This document shows positions 44,564 to 50,221 of a stretch of 50,221 nucleotides of DNA, piece by piece. A program made the position numbers and the translations under genes. Origin of the DNA: DATELY01 sp035276085 (GTDB lineage: Bacteria > Pseudomonadota > Gammaproteobacteria > Steroidobacterales > Steroidobacteraceae); NCBI GenBank assembly GCA_035276085.1, contig DATELY010000221.1, forward strand, positions 1 to 50,221, read 5' to 3'. Numbering within the stretch: position 1 is the stretch's first letter; each line of letters starts with the position of its first letter. The notes below the pieces were generated by a model that did not search any database, had not been told where the DNA came from, and was given only the letters and a program-made list of their open reading frames with translations.

Positions 44564-47500
44564 GAGCCCGCCACACCCTTTCTGGATGCCGGATCGGCCA
44601 GAACATCGGCCATGAAATCCATCTCGGCTTGATGATGCACGGCGCGGCGGTGCCGCGCCCACAGCTCGACGATCCGCGGCCGGTCGCATTGTTTGCGATC
44701 GACGAGCACACGCGTGTGCAACTGGCCCCGGGGTGAGCTGGGCACCTTGGCGAAGACGAATTCGTTGCTGACGAGATCCATGAAGGGCCCGCACTTGCTC
44801 GTCGGCATGATGAAGAGGAGCTGCAGACCGAGCGTGTTCGTCAGGTAGTCGATGACTTCGCGCGAGCGCGTCTCGTCCATCTTCGAGAACGCCTCGTCGA
44901 CCAGCACCATGCGCAAGTGGTTCACGCCGTCGGTGTAGCGGAGTGCGGACGTGATGCTGGCGGCGCGAATGATGTATGCGGGCGTCTCCAGCTGCCCGCC
45001 GCTGCCCGTGCCGTACTCGGACAAGGCGATCGGCTCCTTGCCTTCGACATCCTTGTAGATCTCATAGCGGTGATAGTTGCGATAGTCGGCGATGCGCTCC
45101 AGCTCGCGTAGCGATTGCTGCTCATCCGCGCCGAGCAGCAAGCCCATGAGTGTGTCGCGTACCTGCGCGGATTTGGGCGTCAGCTGCGCTTCGAACAATG
45201 TCGTCTCTTCGCCGAGGGTCGGGTTCTGCACCACTTCCTGGAAGAAGCGCGCGTACTCACGGTATTCGGGCACCCAGTCCTGCGCGAAGCGGAAGCTCTC
45301 GCGGTCGGAACCGAACCGGTGGTTCACCAGCTCGTTGTTCAGCTGCTCGAGTTGACGCCGCCCGTCCTGAATCGATTGATGAATCTCCTGGCAAAGATGC
45401 GAGACGAATGCGTTGTTGAAGCTCGTCTTCAAGCCCTTCAGCTGCTCGTGCTTGTCCACGAGCACGTTGTTCTTGAGGATGTTGTAGACGCGGTCGATCT
45501 CCTGGCGCAGCTCGCAGATGCGGACGAACAGTGCGGCGTCATATTCGCCAGTGAACGTCGCCGTGGGAATCGAATCGGCCGGGCGACACTTTTGATTGTG
45601 CTGCAGCAGGGTCTGCGTGAGCTCGTGTTCCCGAGCACGCAAGTGCTGTTGAATCGACTCGCGCTCGCGCAGTCCGCGTTCCGCGTCGAAGTCGCGCGCC
45701 TCCTGCTCGGCATAGGCGAGGCGTGCCTGCAGATCGAACTGCGGCCACTGACCATGCAGATCGCGCAAGGCCTGTTCGACATTGGCCATTGCATCCTGCG
45801 CCTGATTTTTCTGTTCGCTCAACGCATGGATCGTTTTGCCCAGATGCTCGGACTTGTTCTGGAGCACCCCAGCCTGCTTCTGCAACACGCCCATGTGCTC
45901 GCGAATCTGCTGCTCCTCCTGTTGCAGCAGCGCCAGCTTGGATTCGAGCGCGGCATGCTCGCTGACATCGAGTTGACCGAGGAGCATCTCGGTCCGGCGC
46001 AACGTGCGATGCACGTCGAGCACGCCTGCAATCGCATCTGCATAGGTCAAAGGCTGGAGCGCATCGACAGCCTGCAACAGGCGATGGCTTTGCTGTGTGC
46101 GCTCGTTCGCTTGCTGGCGCGCGGCATCGAGCTCGTCCAGCTCCGCACGTTTGGCGCGCAATGCACGCTCACGCGCCGCCGCACCGAAGACGAGATCCGC
46201 ATCGGGAATATCGCAGCGGAACATGGCGTAGTTGCCCGATGCCATACCGTCGCTCGTCACGCCGCGCGTGGTCGTACGCAACTCGTCGGCGCTCTCGACG
46301 CGCACCACGTTGCCGTAGCTTGCCTTGACGAACGCCTCCGCAATGGCGTGCGTGAATTTCAGCACATGCACGATCGACTCCGGCAGAAGCTTCACTCGCG
46401 ACGCATCGCGTAGTGCCTTCGCGCCTTGAATCACCCTGGCGCGATTGTCGCGGCCGGCCAGTTGCCGCACGACGCGGATGGCGTCCGCTTCATAGGCTTC
46501 ATCGACGAGGATGCTGAAACGTGCACCGCCCAGATAACCTTCGACGGCTGCCTGCCAACGCGGATCGAGCACTTCGACGTGATCGCACAGTACGCGGGCG
46601 TCAGCCTGGGGAAATCGCTCGCGTATGGCGGCCAATGCCCGGTCGACGTAGGACGGATACACGACCTGCTTCGCCTCGAGGCGGGCGATCTCCTGAACCT
46701 TCTGTTGCTGCTGATGAGAGATGGATTCATAGCGTTGGCGGCGGCGGTGATGTGCCTCGCCCAGCTCATCACGGCGACTCATGCCTTCTGCGGAACCGTG
46801 CTTCCAGTACTCGAACAGCTGCCCATGCGCCCGCTGCGCGGTGCGGGCGTCGTCCAGATGTCGTTCGAGCATCGCGAGATCCGCAGTGAGATCGCGCTGG
46901 AGCAGACGCGGGATATCGAGATCGCCCGCTTTTTCTGCTGCGCGCGCGGCGCGCAGGATGCGTTGCGAATCGAGGTTTGCAAGCTGCGGCAGCTCCTGGA
47001 CGATGTCCGGGCTCATCAGCAGCTCATCGAGCGTTCTGGCCGCGCGGGCGTTGCTCTGCAGATGCTGATCCTGGGACAGCAACTCGCGTCCCTGGGCCAC
47101 GAGAGCGACTTCCAACCGGCCGCGTTCGGCTTCCAATGCATCCTTCTGTTGAAGCGCGGCAATGCCCTGCCGTTGCGCTTCCAGCGCCACGATCGACGTG
47201 TGTGTCTGCGTGAAGCGCTGTTCAGCCAGCGCAAGGTCCTCCGTGTTGCGCTGACGGTCGCGTTCGATCGCGTCGCGCTCTTCGCGAGCCTTGAGGTATT
47301 GGGCCTGATGGTGCTGATAGGCGGCGGCAGCGCTCGTGAGATCGTGAGTCGCGAGCTCGACCGAGCTTTCGATGTAGCCTTGCGCGAGATGCCCTGCGTG
47401 CTCCAGCAGCGTGGCGCTCTCCTTCAGCCCCTGCGCTTCGCGCTCCATGCCATGAATCAGCTTCAACTGGTTTGAGACGGAGCGGATGGCTTCGCCCAGA

Positions 47501-48225
47501 TCCTTGCGCTCCAACACTTCGTCGGCAACGAATTGATTGATGCCGTTGACCGGTTTGTACGCCATGAAGCGGGAGAATGCCTTGGCCGCCGCCATCGCTT
47601 CGCGCTCGGTGACGGCATCGCGCTTGCCACGCAGCGCGGCGTACAGGCGGCGCAGGTAGGCGCGCTTCTGATCGTAACGTTCGACGGCGCGTTTGCCATG
47701 ACGCGCGACGAACGTGTTCTGGATATCGTCCAGCAACACGATGTGTTGCGTACCGCCGCGTGTTTGCAGGAACGCGGATTCGTTCAGCTCCACGCCTGAC
47801 AGGATGAAGAAGGCGAGCAGTTCTTCGCGCGCGAGCGGCTGTTTCCCAGATGCATCCAGCCACGCGCGTACGCCGAGCACGGCGGTGAACGGCTCGGCGT
47901 TCTCGCCCTGCGTCGGATGAAACACGCCCGCGATGTAACCATCGGTTGGATCGAGACGCGCATAGCTGCCGTCGTCGCAACCCAGCACGTAGGAGGCGAG
48001 CGTGCGCACGCGTTTACCGCCACGACCGCGCTGGGTGCTCTCGTCCTGACCGGGGTTGTAGTGGAAGAGATTCTCGTGCGCGGCAGTCATGAGCGTTTGA
48101 ATCGCATCCGCCGCCGTCGTCTTGCCCGAACCGTTCGCGCCGGAGAACAGGTTCACCGGACCGAACTCGAACTCGGTGTTCGGGATGTTGCCCCAATGCA
48201 CGAGTATCAGGCGCTTAAGAAACAT
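44560..48225 (-). CDS. jetC: Wadjet subunit JetC (SMC/MukB-like ATPase)
   Basis: A 1221-residue SMC-like ATPase, the loop-extruding motor of Wadjet. Walker A is FSGANGSGKTT (27-37), preceded by HWGNIPNTEFEFGPVNLF. Long coiled coils (about 280-520 and 690-1000) surround a hinge-like middle (about 540-660). The ABC signature is EYGTGSGGQLETP (about 1070-1082), and Walker B is RMVLVDEAFSKMDE (Asp1110, Glu1111), so both halves of the ATPase are intact. The chosen ATG at 48225 begins the conserved N-terminus; the gene overlaps jetB by 11 bases and jetD by 4. Confidence 0.93.
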   Translation of the reverse strand: MFLKRLILVHWGNIPNTEFEFGPVNLFSGANGSGKTTAADAIQTLMTAAHENLFHYNPGQDESTQRGRGGKRVRTLASYVLGCDDGSYARLDPTDGYIAGVFHPTQGENAEPFTAVLGVRAWLDASGKQPLAREELLAFFILSGVELNESAFLQTRGGTQHIVLLDDIQNTFVARHGKRAVERYDQKRAYLRRLYAALRGKRDAVTEREAMAAAKAFSRFMAYKPVNGINQFVADEVLERKDLGEAIRSVSNQLKLIHGMEREAQGLKESATLLEHAGHLAQGYIESSVELATHDLTSAAAAYQHHQAQYLKAREERDAIERDRQRNTEDLALAEQRFTQTHTSIVALEAQRQGIAALQQKDALEAERGRLEVALVAQGRELLSQDQHLQSNARAARTLDELLMSPDIVQELPQLANLDSQRILRAARAAEKAGDLDIPRLLQRDLTADLAMLERHLDDARTAQRAHGQLFEYWKHGSAEGMSRRDELGEAHHRRRQRYESISHQQQQKVQEIARLEAKQVVYPSYVDRALAAIRERFPQADARVLCDHVEVLDPRWQAAVEGYLGGARFSILVDEAYEADAIRVVRQLAGRDNRARVIQGAKALRDASRVKLLPESIVHVLKFTHAIAEAFVKASYGNVVRVESADELRTTTRGVTSDGMASGNYAMFRCDIPDADLVFGAAARERALRAKRAELDELDAARQQANERTQQSHRLLQAVDALQPLTYADAIAGVLDVHRTLRRTEMLLGQLDVSEHAALESKLALLQQEEQQIREHMGVLQKQAGVLQNKSEHLGKTIHALSEQKNQAQDAMANVEQALRDLHGQWPQFDLQARLAYAEQEARDFDAERGLRERESIQQHLRAREHELTQTLLQHNQKCRPADSIPTATFTGEYDAALFVRICELRQEIDRVYNILKNNVLVDKHEQLKGLKTSFNNAFVSHLCQEIHQSIQDGRRQLEQLNNELVNHRFGSDRESFRFAQDWVPEYREYARFFQEVVQNPTLGEETTLFEAQLTPKSAQVRDTLMGLLLGADEQQSLRELERIADYRNYHRYEIYKDVEGKEPIALSEYGTGSGGQLETPAYIIRAASITSALRYTDGVNHLRMVLVDEAFSKMDETRSREVIDYLTNTLGLQLLFIMPTSKCGPFMDLVSNEFVFAKVPSSPRGQLHTRVLVDRKQCDRPRIVELWARHRRAVHHQAEMDFMADVLADPASRKGVAGS

Positions 48226-48889
48226 CGTCGCGCTCCTGCCGTTGGGATGCCTCTGTTGCACTCGAGGCTTGTGCCGCCTCGATCGCATCCAGGCTGACGA
48301 AATCCACGATCATCGGGTGAATGCGCAGCCAGGTCTCGCTGCGATCGAGATCCTCTTCTTCGCGATACTCGATGAGCCGCAACTGCCGCAGGCGTTGAAA
48401 CACACGGCGCCGTTCGCCGGACTTTTCCGGCAGGCTGCGGTTGAGTGAGGTCTTCATGGCAAGACCGATGGCTTCGAGCGGCTCCGTGGCATAGCCGCGT
48501 TCATCGATCTTGCCTTCGCGCAGCGCCTTGTCGTACTGCGCGCGCAGGATCAGGATCAAGGCCACTTCGTGCTGCGACAGGCGCGCGCGCAGGCTGCCGC
48601 CGAAGGCCTGTTCTTCGGCCTGATCCATCCCCGGAGTGCGACTACCCGGTGGATACAGCCGCACGTACTCGAAGCGGCGATCGTGGTGGAGCTCGATGCC
48701 GAAGAGCGCGAGCGATTCGCTCACGAGCGCTTCGAGCCGCACGAAGCGGTCGTACAACTCGCGCTCGACCTGGGATGCATCGCGCACCAGGACACCGTAG
48801 TTCGTCAGACGGATCAGCAGCTCGCGCAGCGCATCGACCGTCAGGCCCGCGGCGTCGAGGCGCTCCTGTAGATAGTCATTCAACGGCAT
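48215..48889 (-). CDS. jetB: Wadjet subunit JetB (MukE-like)
   Basis: A 224-residue protein of the DUF4194 kind, the winged-helix KITE/MukE-like subunit that binds the kleisin JetA. Conserved segments: LLIRLTNYGVLVRDASQVERELYDRF, LSQHEVALILILRAQYDKAL and RVFQRLRQLRLIEYRE, with DRSETWLRIHPMI near the end. It overlaps jetA by 14 bases and jetC by 11, so the four genes are one transcript. No catalytic residues are expected. Confidence 0.88.
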   Translation of the reverse strand: MPLNDYLQERLDAAGLTVDALRELLIRLTNYGVLVRDASQVERELYDRFVRLEALVSESLALFGIELHHDRRFEYVRLYPPGSRTPGMDQAEEQAFGGSLRARLSQHEVALILILRAQYDKALREGKIDERGYATEPLEAIGLAMKTSLNRSLPEKSGERRRVFQRLRQLRLIEYREEEDLDRSETWLRIHPMIVDFVSLDAIEAAQASSATEASQRQERDDVS

Positions 48890-50221
48890 GGACGGCTTCT
48901 CTTGATGTCGTCGTGGCCGACGACGCGCGCTCGATCACCTGGATCACGAACTCGTCCATCGCTTCGAAGTATTCGTTGCGGGTGCGGTTGCCGGTCGGAC
49001 GCACCGAAAAGCGATATCCCGTGTCGCGCCCGGACTGCGCGCCGACTTCGATGACGTGCGCGGCGTACAGCAACTCGCGCGCATCGCGAATCGGCAGCGT
49101 CGTCGTGCGTACTTCATGGCCGCCGGCAAGCGAGTCCACCAGGTAGTCGTAGAGCTGGCGGTTGTTGATGGCGAACGCGCGTTCGAGCGCCTGTTCCACG
49201 AACAGGCGGCGGCGTGCTTCCGGACTGTCCTGAGCCGCGACCTCCGCCTGCGTGTTGACGTTGCGCGTGCGCTCCGTGTTGTACAGGCGCAGGTGATCCG
49301 GATCGACGAATCCGACCTCGAGGACAGTCATGTGCTCTGCAACTCGAGCGAGCTGTGCGTCCTGCTGTTCCTCGGGCAGCGCAGCGAGATCGCGAAAGGC
49401 GGCGAGCAGCGAATGCTGACTCGCGGCCGTGAAGCTGAGCTGTCGCAGCAGGATGTCGGCGCGACGGGTGAAGCCGTGCAAGGCCTGGCGCAGCGCGGGC
49501 AGCATGACTTCGGCTGCGCTGTGAACGCGGCTGTCGATCTGGTCGAGCACCGACAGATACAACGAGCGGCGCTCGTCCGCGATCAGCTCGGGCGCCAGGC
49601 GCCGCAGTTCGCGTTCAGTGGCCGCCTTGGTTTCGCGACGCTGCGCGCGCGCACTGCGCAGCAGGCTCTCCAGCTCGTCGCGATATTTCACGACACTGTC
49701 CTCGGAGAAGCGCACTGCGAGGTCCGGCATGAAACGCTTCTCCATGAACTCGAAGAACTCCGCGCTCGCGCGTTGCACGAGCTGCTGAGCTTCTACTTCG
49801 CGCACCAGCTGGCGCTTGCGCTCCTCCAACTCCGCGATCACGTCCGAGAAGTCGGACACGATGCGCTCGGAGTATTCGTATGCGTCGAGCAGATCGTGTG
49901 CCTCCTTCTTTTCCAGAAAGGAACGGAGCGCGTTGCACGTGTTGCGTGTGTTGCGGTGACGCGTGCGGAAGCGGCTCGATTCCATCTCCGCCATCGGCTG
50001 CGTGAACATGCGACCCACGCGCGAAAAGGCATAGGTGCTCGTGAGCGTGGCTTCGTCCACGTGCAGCTCCAGCCAACCGTGCTCGAGCAGCAGATTCAAG
50101 AGCGAGTTCGCCTGCTCGCGCTCGGTGCGCGCAGGCGCTTCCGTGTCTTCCGCATCGTCGAACACGGGGGTGCGCGTGATCGCATCCTGGAACACCTCGA
50201 GCACCAGCTCGCGATCGACGA
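48876..50221 (-). CDS. jetA: Wadjet subunit JetA (kleisin/MukF-like), 5' end beyond the window
   Basis: At least 448 residues. The frame stays open to the window edge (VDRELVLEVFQDAI), so the start lies a short distance outside; the GTG at 50204 is not its start. It has an N-terminal winged-helix-like part, a long helical middle (RNTCNALRSFLEKKEAHDLLDAYEYSERIVSDFSDVIAELEERK, about residues 95-140) and a C-terminal winged-helix-like part near DARELLYAAHVIEVG. JetA bridges the JetC heads with JetB. Two JetA families exist (DUF3375 and DUF5716-type); I cannot decide the subtype by eye. Confidence 0.85.
   Translation of the reverse strand, partial: VDRELVLEVFQDAITRTPVFDDAEDTEAPARTEREQANSLLNLLLEHGWLELHVDEATLTSTYAFSRVGRMFTQPMAEMESSRFRTRHRNTRNTCNALRSFLEKKEAHDLLDAYEYSERIVSDFSDVIAELEERKRQLVREVEAQQLVQRASAEFFEFMEKRFMPDLAVRFSEDSVVKYRDELESLLRSARAQRRETKAATERELRRLAPELIADERRSLYLSVLDQIDSRVHSAAEVMLPALRQALHGFTRRADILLRQLSFTAASQHSLLAAFRDLAALPEEQQDAQLARVAEHMTVLEVGFVDPDHLRLYNTERTRNVNTQAEVAAQDSPEARRRLFVEQALERAFAINNRQLYDYLVDSLAGGHEVRTTTLPIRDARELLYAAHVIEVGAQSGRDTGYRFSVRPTGNRTRNEYFEAMDEFVIQVIERASSATTTSREAVHAVE

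Noticed and set aside
45115..47475. Two long plus-strand open frames (432 and 349 codons)
   Set aside because: They are antisense to jetC, whose frame has complete ATPase motifs and coiled coils. The leucine-rich translations mirror the coiled-coil coding strand.

Overview
The window is GC-rich, densely coded chromosomal DNA from a Gram-negative proteobacterium. Kdo transferase, Kdo kinase, LpxL-type acyltransferases, TolC, GlnE and the order isoaspartyl-methyltransferase-like / rhodanese / tolC / waaA point to a gammaproteobacterium near Xanthomonadales or Nevskiales/Steroidobacteraceae. That placement is inference from gene content and order, not from a marker gene. I saw no tRNA, rRNA, CRISPR array, insertion sequence or phage gene.

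Left part (1-21.7 kb): housekeeping and envelope genes. These are a K+-independent H+-pumping pyrophosphatase with a strong terminator, a PAS-GGDEF-EAL c-di-GMP protein, the methyltransferase/rhodanese/tolC group, and an LPS inner-core block (waaA, two LpxL-like acyltransferases, kdkA, a GT9 heptosyltransferase, a DUF6165 gene). A CHCC zinc-finger protein, glnE, a secreted S1-type protease, a sirtuin, MltB and ApbE follow. Nearly every spacer here holds short tandem repeats (7- or 8-mers) with a reverse-complement partner arm, and one spacer holds a ~200-bp palindromic element that recurs at 23.85 kb.

Middle part (21.95-43.4 kb): a long plus-strand exopolysaccharide operon of about 18 genes, most joined by ATGA overlaps. 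It has the methanolan/EpsB-E-F-G-L type of machinery: a WcaJ-like initiating transferase, EpsE exporter, EpsF chain-length protein, EpsG-like kinase relative and EpsL barrel. It adds a Wzy-like polymerase, a Wzx-like flippase, five stand-alone glycosyltransferases, a pyruvyltransferase-glycosyltransferase fusion, two membrane acyltransferases, two methyltransferases and a secreted GH26 hydrolase. It is preceded by a small secreted protein whose C-terminus resembles a degenerate PEP-CTERM tail, although no exosortase is present. The inferred product is a pyruvylated, acylated and perhaps methylated polymer built by a Wzx/Wzy route.

Right part (43.4-50.2 kb, minus strand, convergent with the polysaccharide operon): a Wadjet-type JetABCD condensin defence operon, with jetA cut by the window edge. 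JetA (kleisin-like), JetB (MukE-like), JetC (SMC-like ATPase) and JetD (Toprim nuclease subunit) overlap by 4-14 bases and look intact. Systems of this family restrict plasmid DNA.
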